From Thalassomonas actiniarum (GTDB lineage: Bacteria; Pseudomonadota; Gammaproteobacteria; Enterobacterales; Alteromonadaceae), in assembly GCF_000948975.2 (NCBI RefSeq), contig NZ_CP059735.1, positions 2,108,001-2,172,000 of the forward strand: a stretch of 64,000 nt of DNA, written 5' to 3'. Shown here one piece after another: positions 35,887 through 44,340 of the stretch. A program made the translations under genes and the position numbers. The notes below the pieces were generated by a model, which was given only the letters and a program-made list of their open reading frames with translations, ran no database searches and was not told where the DNA came from. The stretch's first letter is position 1. Every line of letters starts with the position of its first letter.

Positions 35887-37038
35887 ATGGGATTATCGGT
35901 ATCACTGAATATTTTCGGCGAGAAAACCCGCGAGCCAGGCGAGTGCATAGTGCTGATGGGAGTGGCGGAAGAGGAAATTGTCGATTTTTATCCTCTGCTG
36001 ATGGAATTGACCATAGATGCCAGCCGCAGTGAAGCGGCAGTCGCCAAGCTGACTTTTGAAGGGCGGCGGGACGAGCAGGGCAAGTGGATAGTCCAGGACT
36101 CGGGTATTTTTAAAGATTGGGAACCGATAAAAATTAAGGTGGCGTTTGGCGATAAGGAAGAAGAAATCATGCGCGGTTATGTACGCTCGAGCAAGCTGGA
36201 ATATCCTACCGATGCCGGCAGCGCCAAGGTCACGGTAGAGTGCCAGGATGATTCTTACCGCCTGGACCGCACCCACAGGAACAAGACCTGGGGGGAAGAT
36301 ACCCCAAGCAGTGATGCGCAAATCCTGCAGGAAATTGTTCTACCCTACGGCCTGACCTTGAGCGGTGACAACGGTGCCGGGCAAAGCGGCATTGAGGTTA
36401 ACCAGAACGGTTCGGATATCGCCTTTTTAAAAAGCCGTGCGGCGGAAAACGGCTATGAACTGATTTTTTCCCAGGGGGAGGTGTATTTCGGGCCGATGCA
36501 GCTCGAAGCACAGGCCCAGCCGAATATCATGGCTTATGCCGGGCGGGAAACCAACTGCATCAGCATCAATGTCAGTACCGACAGCCATCAGCCGGATGCG
36601 GTGGCTTTTGATGTGCCGGATGAAACCGGGGACGGCTCCACCGAAACGATTGTCGAGCCGGATTTGTTTGTCATGGGACCCGAACATGCCAGCAGCGCAG
36701 ATTCCGGGCTGGAAGATTTTATCTGGAAGATGAGCGGGGAAACCGGCAGTGATGCCGCCGCGCTGACGGAGAAGGCGCAGCAAAAGGCCAATGAATTCGA
36801 TATCAAAAAAGTCAATGCCACCGGCGAGCTTGACGGCATGCTCTACGGCAATGTGTTAAGGCCGGGTTTTCCGGTCGGGGTCGACGGCATAGGGGAGCAG
36901 TATAACGGCACCTATTACGTGGACAAGGTAGTTCATAAATTCAGCTATGAAGGCTATCGGCAGAACTTTACTTTACTGCGTAATGCCTACGGGGACAATT
37001 TGGAGTCTGCCGGCGGCTTATTGGCGGGGATTTTATAA
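35887..37038 (+). CDS. eCIS spike hub protein (phage late-control gpD / Afp8 N-terminal type)
   Basis: 383 residues. Gp27/gpD-like hub: MELTIDASRSEAAVAKLTFEGRR, VECQDDSYRLDRTHRNKTW, SDIAFLKSRAAENGYELIF and a C-terminal VDKVVHKFSYEGYRQNFTLLRN. It forms the central hub beneath the tube on which the gpV spike sits; in VgrG and Afp8 the hub and spike are one chain, while here the spike is the next gene. SD GGGGAG is placed after the tandem repeat, ten bases from ATG. Confidence 0.9.
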   Translation: MGLSVSLNIFGEKTREPGECIVLMGVAEEEIVDFYPLLMELTIDASRSEAAVAKLTFEGRRDEQGKWIVQDSGIFKDWEPIKIKVAFGDKEEEIMRGYVRSSKLEYPTDAGSAKVTVECQDDSYRLDRTHRNKTWGEDTPSSDAQILQEIVLPYGLTLSGDNGAGQSGIEVNQNGSDIAFLKSRAAENGYELIFSQGEVYFGPMQLEAQAQPNIMAYAGRETNCISINVSTDSHQPDAVAFDVPDETGDGSTETIVEPDLFVMGPEHASSADSGLEDFIWKMSGETGSDAAALTEKAQQKANEFDIKKVNATGELDGMLYGNVLRPGFPVGVDGIGEQYNGTYYVDKVVHKFSYEGYRQNFTLLRNAYGDNLESAGGLLAGIL

Positions 37039-37056
37039 GGATTTTTTGGGGTAGGT

Positions 37057-37869
37057 ATGGAAGAGATAGTCAGACAGTTAGCACAGCAATCTGCCAGGCA
37101 AAATTACGGCAAGCACAGGGCCTTTGTCGAGGATAACGCCGATCCGGAAAAACTCGGGCGGCTTAAACTCAGGATCCCAAGCCTGTTGGGAGAGCAGGTG
37201 ACCGCCTGGGCGCTGCCTTGTCTGCCTTTTGGCGGGCTGACGGATCAGGGCTTTTTTGCCGTGCCGGATGTCGGCGCCCAGGTGTGGGCGGAGTTTGAAG
37301 CAGGCGATTTGTCCCGTCCTCTCTGGGTCGGGGTATTCTGGCAGGCTTCGGGGGATGCGCCGGCAGATTATCCCAATGACGAGCCCACTACCCGGATCTG
37401 GAAAACCACCAAGGGGCATTTTCTCGAATTTGAAGACGGTGACGATGAAGAACAAATCAAGCTGGAACACGCCAGCGGCTCGAATGTTGTGCTTGACCCC
37501 GAAGGCAGTATCGCGCTGACGGACTCAGGCGGCGCCAGGGTGACCTTAGACGCCGAGAACAACCAGCTGGTGATAGAAGATGCCAACGGCAACAACCTGA
37601 CCATGACCTCGTCCGGCACCACCTTAGAAGATGCCAACGGCAATAAAATTGAAATGGCTGCCAGCGGCATCACGGTTAAAGGCCAGCAGGTGGTAGTGGA
37701 GGGCCAGCAGGTGATGCTCGGCGGTCAGGGGGGCGAACCGATTATCAAGGGACAAAGTTTTCTTACCCTGTTTATGACCCATATGCATACCACGCCGGTG
37801 GGGCCGACGTCGCCGCCTGTGCCCCAGGGGGAAATGAGCACCTTGTCCATGAAAGTGATGACTTCTTAA
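37057..37869 (+). CDS. eCIS spike protein (gpV/gp5-like OB-fold with beta-helix tail)
   Basis: 270 residues. The N-terminal OB-fold (~18-110) has GRLKLRIPSLLGEQVTAWALP and GAQVWAEFEAGDLSRPLWVG. Next come repeated beta-helix strands (EHASGSNVVLDPEGSIALTD, IEDANGNNLTMTSSGTTLED, ANGNKIEMAASGITV), as in gp5/VgrG needles. The trimeric spike forms the puncturing tip. No PAAR gene is visible in the operon. An effector domain is not fused. Gap to the hub gene 18 bases. Confidence 0.9.
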   Translation: MEEIVRQLAQQSARQNYGKHRAFVEDNADPEKLGRLKLRIPSLLGEQVTAWALPCLPFGGLTDQGFFAVPDVGAQVWAEFEAGDLSRPLWVGVFWQASGDAPADYPNDEPTTRIWKTTKGHFLEFEDGDDEEQIKLEHASGSNVVLDPEGSIALTDSGGARVTLDAENNQLVIEDANGNNLTMTSSGTTLEDANGNKIEMAASGITVKGQQVVVEGQQVMLGGQGGEPIIKGQSFLTLFMTHMHTTPVGPTSPPVPQGEMSTLSMKVMTS

Positions 37870-37878
37870 GGAGCAGTT

Positions 37879-38265
37879 ATGGCACAGCGATTAACGGATC
37901 CGCCTTATTTGAAATTTCCGCTGCGTATCAACGGCGGCCCTAAGCTCGCCACCCGGGCGGAGCATATCCGCGGGCAAATCGAGCAGGTGCTTTATACCCT
38001 GTCGGGGGAGCGGGTCTTTCGCCCGGAATTCGGCGCCGGGGTCAAGGCGCTGGTGTTTGAGCCCAATGCCTCCGCCTTATGGCAGGTCACGGAAAAACGT
38101 ATCAGTGCGTCCCTGATCGAATCGCTGGCGGGGGAAGTCGAACCCAAGTCCATCAAGGTCACGGTGGAAGGGGACAATGAGCGGCTGACCATCACCATCG
38201 CCTATGTGCTTGCCGCCATAGGGTTTGAAGATCAGCACCAATTTACTTTCAGCGCAGGTAGTTAA
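37879..38265 (+). CDS. eCIS baseplate wedge protein gp25 (Afp9/GpW-like)
   Basis: 128 residues, typical of gp25. It has FPLRINGGPKLATRAEHIRGQIEQVLYT and the conserved ERVFRPEFGAGVKALVFEPN with the E-P-R-like triad region. It links the sheath start to the wedges. SD AAGGAG at about six bases from ATG. Four bases separate its stop and the next ATG. Confidence 0.92.
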   Translation: MAQRLTDPPYLKFPLRINGGPKLATRAEHIRGQIEQVLYTLSGERVFRPEFGAGVKALVFEPNASALWQVTEKRISASLIESLAGEVEPKSIKVTVEGDNERLTITIAYVLAAIGFEDQHQFTFSAGS

Positions 38266-38269
38266 GCTT

Positions 38270-39460
38270 ATGGCCCAGAATCCTGAAATTGAACTTGTTT
38301 ATGCCGGCGCCTGTCCCGACTGTGCCACCCGGGTAGCGGACCTGCCGCAAAAGCTGCCCCGGGTGGGTGATGATTTTGATTGGTTACTCAGGGATTACGA
38401 CGGTTTTAGGTTGTTTATGCTCGAAGAGCTGGTGGCCAAGTATCCGGAGCGTACCCGCTGGACCCCGGCGGATGTGGAAACCGCCCTGGTGGAAGTGATG
38501 GCGGATATCCTCGACCGTTTATCCGACAGTGTCGACAGGGTCTTTGCCGAAGGCTTTCTGGAAACGGCGCGCCGCCCGGAGTCGGTGCGGCGGTTATTAA
38601 AGTTTATCGGTTATGACATTTTAGCCATTACCAGGGAAAAGAGTGAGCCGCCGTTTGATGTGCCGGCCCATGCTGACGATCAGCGCAGCGACGAGCAAAG
38701 GTTCGATCAGTACTGGCTTGATAACCCTACTAAGATGGAGGCGGCGCGTTTTGCCGGTCCCAGAGAGATCCAGACGCAAAAACGTATGGTGACCCTGGAG
38801 GATTATGTCAACCGCCTGCAGGAACATCCCCTGGTGCTTCGGGCCCAGTCCTGGCAAACCTGGGGCGGCACCTGGCCGGTGATCTATGTGGCGGTCATCG
38901 CCTGGCAGCGCAAGGATATAGACGATACCCAGGATCTGGAATACCCGGACAATATCATCGAAGAAGTGGCAGACTTTCACCAGCACCGCAGCCTGGCCCT
39001 GGTGGATCTTACCGAAGGTCCCAGCATACGCTCGGTCTTGCGTCCTTACCTGGATGCCTACCGTATGGCGGGGCAGGAAGTGATTTTACAAAGTGCGGTG
39101 GAAGTGGGGATTTCCATTTCCATTTCTATCGAGGTGCGCAGCAATTATTTCAAATCCGAACTGCGCCGGGCGGTGGAGCAGGCACTCAGTACCGAGCCCG
39201 GCGGTTTTTTTGAACCGGGGCGGCTGCGGTTCGGTGAAGATCTTTATGCCGGCGATCTGTTTGAAACCCTGATGGCTATCGACGGCGTCGACAATATCTG
39301 TTTGAACCGCTTTAAACGCATCGGCAAACGGTTTGCCGACCAGGCGGACTTTGGCCGCATCAAACTGGACGGGTTGGAAGTGGCGGTGTGCGATAACGAT
39401 TTGGACAATCCCGCCCGCGGCTATTTCCGGCTGAAATTAAACGGCGGACGTAAGGGCTAA
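38270..39460 (+). CDS. eCIS baseplate J-like wedge protein 1 (Afp11-like)
   Basis: 396 residues. Opening LPQKLPRVGDDFDWLLRDYDG and EVMADILDRLSDSVDRVFAEGFLETARRPESVRRLLKFIGYD, then SISIEVRSNYFKSELRRAVEQAL and a terminal MAIDGVDNICLNRFKRIG are baseplate J/gp6 features. It builds the wedge ring with gp25. Two Cys pairs at the N-terminus (CPDC) are an odd addition. ATG at 38270 lies just after the gp25 stop; a start at 38225 would sit inside gp25 and is not preferred. Confidence 0.85.
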   Translation: MAQNPEIELVYAGACPDCATRVADLPQKLPRVGDDFDWLLRDYDGFRLFMLEELVAKYPERTRWTPADVETALVEVMADILDRLSDSVDRVFAEGFLETARRPESVRRLLKFIGYDILAITREKSEPPFDVPAHADDQRSDEQRFDQYWLDNPTKMEAARFAGPREIQTQKRMVTLEDYVNRLQEHPLVLRAQSWQTWGGTWPVIYVAVIAWQRKDIDDTQDLEYPDNIIEEVADFHQHRSLALVDLTEGPSIRSVLRPYLDAYRMAGQEVILQSAVEVGISISISIEVRSNYFKSELRRAVEQALSTEPGGFFEPGRLRFGEDLYAGDLFETLMAIDGVDNICLNRFKRIGKRFADQADFGRIKLDGLEVAVCDNDLDNPARGYFRLKLNGGRKG

Positions 39461-39483
39461 GATGATGAACAGGCAGGCATTCA

Positions 39484-39513
39484 CTAAGGTAACAGCTAAG
39501 GCGACAGCCAAGG
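39484..39513 (+). repeat. 12-bp tandem repeat before the second baseplate-J gene
   Basis: CTAAGGTAACAG, CTAAGGCGACAG and a partial CCAAGG follow directly on each other upstream of the ATG at 39523. Each carries an AAGG motif; the last runs into the actual SD AAGGGAAAG. Confidence 0.7.
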
Positions 39514-39522
39514 GAAAGCAAG

Positions 39523-42500
39523 ATGGATAAACTGGACCTCACCCGCTGGAACCGGGCCGGGTTAACCCGCTTCCGTTATATTGACGGCAATGCCGCCACT
39601 TATCTGGAGGACATCCGTTTACGGCTGGAGCAGGAATTTACCGACTGGCCGGCGGTGAATCTGGAGATCAATGAAGGCGAAAGCCAGTCGGAGAAGCTTG
39701 AGCGCATCGAAGAATTATATAACGGCGAAAGCGAGGATCTGCTGTGGAGTCTCTCCCGCAGCTTTTCCCGCTCGGCCCATGTGCTGACGGAAACCATAGA
39801 TGCCTACAGCAACGAGGCCAAACTCACCACCGCCAACCAGTGGGATTCGGTGAGGAAAATGGTCTCCATGCTGGATTATCACCCCCATCCTCCCGCCTCG
39901 GCGTTTACCTCCCTGGTATTTCAGGCCAAGGGCAGCGGCACCCTGGAAACCGGTTTCCAGGTCAAACACAGTCCGGACGACGGCAGCGCCCCTGTGGTTT
40001 TTGAAACCCTGGAAGACATGGAGCTGGCAGCAGAGCTTAACGAAATCCGGCCGAGAAATTACGACCGCAATATGAATTACCTGTTCGGTGGTGAGCTGAT
40101 CCTGGACCAGGCTCTGAACGATCTGGCCATAGGGGAGCCCCTGGTGCTGGAAAATGAACATAGCGGCGATGTCAAAGCCTATTTTATCGACGGCGTCCGT
40201 CTCGAAGGGGAGCAAACCCGCATCAGTGTCACCCCGAACCTGTCGAGTACTTTCCAAAAAGGTTATACCTGGGTGCACCTGTTGCCGAAAGAGCGCCTGG
40301 ATCCCTTATCGCCGCTGACTTCGGGGGCCCAGGTGGGCAAAAGCCTGTACCTGACCACCACCACAGACCTTACTGCCGGTGAAGTGGTGCTGATCGCCAC
40401 CGCAGGCAAAAAGCCCTATTACCGCCGCCTTAAAGCCGTGGAAGAGACCAGGCTGGGCTTTTATAACAATGTCGGCGAATTGGATCTGGTAAACGCTACC
40501 GTGTCCCGCCCGGTGACAGTGGCGGTCAACTACCAGGGAGAGCGCAGCACCAGCGGCAATGCCGTGATCCATACTTTGTATATTGCCGGCGACTGGTCCT
40601 ATCTTATCGGCCAGTGGCTGTGTGATATCCGCCGCCAGGGGGATAATGTTTATCTGCCCCTGTACCAGGTGATACATACTAACTACCGTCCGGTGGGCTC
40701 AGATCCCGGCGAAGGGGAAACCGCCATAGACACCGCCGAGCAGTTTTCTGATTACCTGCTTGCCGCCCGGAGTCCCGATGGCCTGCTTAAAGAAGGTTAT
40801 ACCGCGGTCACGGTAGGCTGGCACCGGGATACCGACGGAGTTTCCGGCAATACCGATTATTCGTTAGCCAACCCGCAATCTTTGCTGGTGCCTGCCAATA
40901 TGGCAGGAACCTGGCAATGTGATGCTTTTTTGCAAAAAAGTAATGACGGCCATCTGCCCGAGACTTTGGTTACCAGCCTGCCGAAAAAAACCACCGCAGG
41001 CGATTTGGCGGTGTTAACCCGGGCAGGTCAGATGGCCTGGTGCCGACTTAAAACCGTCAGCCTGGATATGGATGCCGAAACCGCGGCCCTGGAAGCGGAT
41101 AGCGGCTGGCAGGACAGGGGAGGCGGCCCCTTTTATCTGACCCAGAGCCGGGTCTACAGCCAGTTTAAAGAAAAATTGCGCCTGCTGGACTGGGAAATCA
41201 ATAAAACCGCCCTGGCCGGTAATGAAATCCCGTTAACGGCCATGCCGTCGGCGTTAACGAAAGCCCGTAATGTCATCGTACAATACGGGGAGGACTTGTA
41301 TTATAAAACCAGCATTTTAGATACCCATACGCTGGAAAAAGGCAATGCCGCCAGTGTTACCACCAGCCCGCCTTATATCACCCTGAGTGAGGCCTTGCCG
41401 CAAACGGTGCAGATTAATGATGTGATCCTCTGCGCCAATGTCATCAGCTGCGGCCACGGCGTAACCCGTAATACCCGAGTCTTGGGCAGCGGTGATGCGA
41501 CCAAGAACAACCAGAGTTTTATTTTTGCCGTGGACGATCTCTCGTTTGAAGCCGACAGCGATCTCGCCAGCGGCGTACGTGCCGCCATTGCCGTCCAGGT
41601 CGGGGACAGGCAATGGCAGCAGGTGTCCAGCCTTAAAGACTCGTTAGCCACAGACAGCCATTATACCGTGAGGATGACGGAAGATAACTTTATCAGGATC
41701 ACCTTCGGTGACGGTAAAAACGGCCGCCGCGCCCCCAGCGGCAGCAACAATATCCGTATCAGTTATCGCCAGGGGGTCGGCACTACCGGCAATCTCAGTA
41801 CCGACAGCCTGATCAAGGCGGTCAAACCGCATCACCTGGTGGATGAGGTCAGCCAGCCCCTGCCCGCCAGCGGCGGCGGGGACATGGAACAGATGGATGC
41901 ATTAAAAACCAATGCCCCGGCAGCGCTGCTGACCCTGGCTCGCTGTGTGTCCCTGCGCGACTTTGCCCTGCTGACCAAAAACCACCCCAGTTATGCCCAG
42001 GCCAAGGCGTTTTCCCTGAAAACCGGTTTCGGGCAAAGGGAAAATATCGAGGTGGTGGTGGTGCCTGCCGGCGGTGCGGCCTTAACCACAGATTTGCAAA
42101 CCTCTTTAGTGAGTTTTCTCCAGTCCCATGCCTTGCCCGCGGTCAGCATCAGCGTCAGCGCCTATGAAGTAGTGATTGTCAGCTTTGATGTGACCGTGCG
42201 TGTCGACAGCTCGGCTTATGATACCGATAAGGTCACTACAGACGTGTTTGCCGCCCTGACCAGCGCCTTTTCCATCGACCAGCGCGAGCTGGGACAGGCC
42301 CTTTACCGGGGAGAGTTATACCAGGTGGTGGAAGGTATCAGCGGGGTGGAAAACAGTACCTGTGAGCTGGTGTTTGACGCTACCGGGCAGGTGTTTAGCA
42401 AAGAGCCGAGGATTGCCAAAGGGGACAATAACATTATCCGGGTGATTTTCCCCAGTCCCCGGCAATGTATCCACCTGGATGCACAGGTGCCTGTGATCAA

Positions 42501-42528
42501 TATCACGGTAGAAGAATATGAACTTTAG
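39523..42528 (+). CDS. Large eCIS baseplate J-like assembly protein 2 (Afp12-like)
   Basis: 1001 residues. The N-terminus resembles J1 (RFRYIDGNAATYLEDIRLRL). The middle is beta-rich. The C-terminal third is the classical putative baseplate assembly region: FRITFGDGKNGRRAPSG-like text (NFIRITFGDGKNGRRAP), SYRQGVGTTGNLS, CVSLRDFALLTKNHPSYAQA and ENIEVVVVPAGG, ending in a gpJ tail. It probably corresponds to the gp6/gp7-like large wedge subunit. SD AAGGGAAAG (39510-39518) is fully complementary to the RNA-module core. Confidence 0.88.
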   Translation: MDKLDLTRWNRAGLTRFRYIDGNAATYLEDIRLRLEQEFTDWPAVNLEINEGESQSEKLERIEELYNGESEDLLWSLSRSFSRSAHVLTETIDAYSNEAKLTTANQWDSVRKMVSMLDYHPHPPASAFTSLVFQAKGSGTLETGFQVKHSPDDGSAPVVFETLEDMELAAELNEIRPRNYDRNMNYLFGGELILDQALNDLAIGEPLVLENEHSGDVKAYFIDGVRLEGEQTRISVTPNLSSTFQKGYTWVHLLPKERLDPLSPLTSGAQVGKSLYLTTTTDLTAGEVVLIATAGKKPYYRRLKAVEETRLGFYNNVGELDLVNATVSRPVTVAVNYQGERSTSGNAVIHTLYIAGDWSYLIGQWLCDIRRQGDNVYLPLYQVIHTNYRPVGSDPGEGETAIDTAEQFSDYLLAARSPDGLLKEGYTAVTVGWHRDTDGVSGNTDYSLANPQSLLVPANMAGTWQCDAFLQKSNDGHLPETLVTSLPKKTTAGDLAVLTRAGQMAWCRLKTVSLDMDAETAALEADSGWQDRGGGPFYLTQSRVYSQFKEKLRLLDWEINKTALAGNEIPLTAMPSALTKARNVIVQYGEDLYYKTSILDTHTLEKGNAASVTTSPPYITLSEALPQTVQINDVILCANVISCGHGVTRNTRVLGSGDATKNNQSFIFAVDDLSFEADSDLASGVRAAIAVQVGDRQWQQVSSLKDSLATDSHYTVRMTEDNFIRITFGDGKNGRRAPSGSNNIRISYRQGVGTTGNLSTDSLIKAVKPHHLVDEVSQPLPASGGGDMEQMDALKTNAPAALLTLARCVSLRDFALLTKNHPSYAQAKAFSLKTGFGQRENIEVVVVPAGGAALTTDLQTSLVSFLQSHALPAVSISVSAYEVVIVSFDVTVRVDSSAYDTDKVTTDVFAALTSAFSIDQRELGQALYRGELYQVVEGISGVENSTCELVFDATGQVFSKEPRIAKGDNNIIRVIFPSPRQCIHLDAQVPVINITVEEYEL

Positions 42529-42570
42529 GCCGCTGAGAGAGAGTATGGGCAAGCAAGAGCAAGGAAATAA

Positions 42571-44274
42571 ATGATGGCAGCACATAAAACGGATCTGGGA
42601 GAGCAGCTTTACCAGCTTTTGCCGTCGGTATTTAGGGAGCGGGACAATACCCGGCGCGACGGGGATAATAATATTGTCGAAAAAGGCGATCTCGCCAAAT
42701 ACCTGCAGGCCAACGGCGACTTGCTGACGCAGATTTATTATACCGTCAAACAGCAGCTTTATGATAATTTTCCCGATGAAGCCGGGCAGGACAGCGAAGG
42801 GCTGGAGCAAAGCTGCCAGCCCTGGTTATTGCCCTATTTTGCCGACTTGCTCGATGTCACCCTGGTTTCGCCGGACATAGCCGGGCAGCGGGCGGAAGTG
42901 GCCAACGCCATTGCCTGGCGGCAAAGTAAAGGCAGCCTGCCTTGCCTGGAAGATATCTGCGAAGCCGTGGGCCAGTTTGAGGTGGAAATCCAGGAAGGTT
43001 ATAAGCGTATCGCCACCACCGCCAGGATAGGGGATCCCTTATTGCCTGCTATTTTGTTCGGTGCAGACCAAGCGCTGGATAGCCAGTTGCCAGCTGCTGA
43101 AAAGGCGCGTCACCCGGGCTTGCCTTATGTCACCGTGGATTTCAGGTATGCTTCGCGCTCGGCGTTATGCGATGCCAATGACCCGGCGGCGATCACCAGT
43201 TTTATGGATAATACCCAAGTTAACTGGTGCCAGCAGAACCATAACGGCGTGCCTTGTTTTCCCGGCAGCTACCAGGATGTCAGTAAGCGCACCGTAGATT
43301 TTCGTACTCCGGGACCGGGAGCAAGCGCTGCTTTTATTTCTGCCACCGGCACCACTTTGGATAGCTATCAAACCGCCCGCGCCAATAAGGGCTTTTTCCA
43401 CCCGCGCAAATTGCTGTGCTATACCCCGCTGCAGCCAGGCTTTTTCAGTAAAAACCCCGTCAGTATCCACTGGTCGAGTATTGAAAATGAAGAAAACTAT
43501 CAGGATGACCATATCCGCATCACCACAGGTATGACCGAGTGGAACGACAAACAGGTGCCCCATTACAGCTTTTTGGGATTGACGGAGCAAGCGCTGAAAC
43601 TTCGCGGAGTAAAAACGTTTGATGAAGAAGCCGTCTATGAATTTGAAAATATCTGGCTGGAAAATACCCTGACCATCAAAGATGGCCAGCTGAAACTAAC
43701 TGGCTGTGCGGTACGTAAGCTGATTGCCAGCGATCCGGAAAAAGATGTGCCTGTGCTGGATGCCAAATCATCCCTGATCAAAACCATAGAGGTGGCCAGC
43801 GGCATGATACAGCTGGAATATTGCACCGTACTGGAGGTGATCCTGGCGGAGGTGGTGCTGATCAGCGACTGTATTTTATTAAAGCGCATCAGGAAAGACC
43901 GCGTTGATATGGACCCGCCGGAAAAGGGCTGTATCCGCTTTAGCCGCTTTGAACCCCAGGCGTTCAATGTCGGGCTGGATCCCCAGGACGAACAGCTGTT
44001 GGTAAACCAGGGCAGCTGTACCTCGGATAATCCGAACTTTATCAATTTAACCTTCGGTGACCCCGGCTGTGGCGTACTGTGGGCCAACAGCAGCGAGAGC
44101 ATCAAATACGGCGCCGAGGACGGCGGGGAAATGGGGGCCTATCATGATGATCTGATGATCCTGAAGCAGGACGCCGTGATAGATAAACTGGCGGACTTTT
44201 TACCCGTGGGCTTTGAAGCTGTGCTGGTAAGTGATGTCAGCCTTAACTGCGCTCCTGCGCAAAAGCAGATATGA
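42571..44274 (+). CDS. gpI-like baseplate/tail protein with a large C-terminal extension
   Basis: 567 residues. Residues 5-150 match the tail protein I pattern: QLYQLLPSVFRERDN, WLLPYFADLLDVTLV, RAEVANAIAWRQSKGSLPCLEDIC. This connects the baseplate to fibres. About 400 further residues are beta-rich (YRVSA-type strands such as SLIKTIEVASGMIQLEYCTVL) and end MGAYHDDLMILKQDAVIDKLADFLPVGFEAVLV, larger than gpI of phage P2. SD AGGAAATAA before ATGATG. Probably a wedge-fibre adaptor. Confidence 0.82.
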   Translation: MMAAHKTDLGEQLYQLLPSVFRERDNTRRDGDNNIVEKGDLAKYLQANGDLLTQIYYTVKQQLYDNFPDEAGQDSEGLEQSCQPWLLPYFADLLDVTLVSPDIAGQRAEVANAIAWRQSKGSLPCLEDICEAVGQFEVEIQEGYKRIATTARIGDPLLPAILFGADQALDSQLPAAEKARHPGLPYVTVDFRYASRSALCDANDPAAITSFMDNTQVNWCQQNHNGVPCFPGSYQDVSKRTVDFRTPGPGASAAFISATGTTLDSYQTARANKGFFHPRKLLCYTPLQPGFFSKNPVSIHWSSIENEENYQDDHIRITTGMTEWNDKQVPHYSFLGLTEQALKLRGVKTFDEEAVYEFENIWLENTLTIKDGQLKLTGCAVRKLIASDPEKDVPVLDAKSSLIKTIEVASGMIQLEYCTVLEVILAEVVLISDCILLKRIRKDRVDMDPPEKGCIRFSRFEPQAFNVGLDPQDEQLLVNQGSCTSDNPNFINLTFGDPGCGVLWANSSESIKYGAEDGGEMGAYHDDLMILKQDAVIDKLADFLPVGFEAVLVSDVSLNCAPAQKQI

Positions 44275-44340
44275 ATTTAAGCGATGGACAGTATTTTTAT
44301 GAACAAACACATTTAAATCAATGGCTATGGGAGAAAAACA

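Noticed and set aside
39715-40278. 187-codon minus-strand frame opposite the baseplate-J gene
   Set aside because: A shadow of the strong coding bias on the plus strand, no homology-like motifs.
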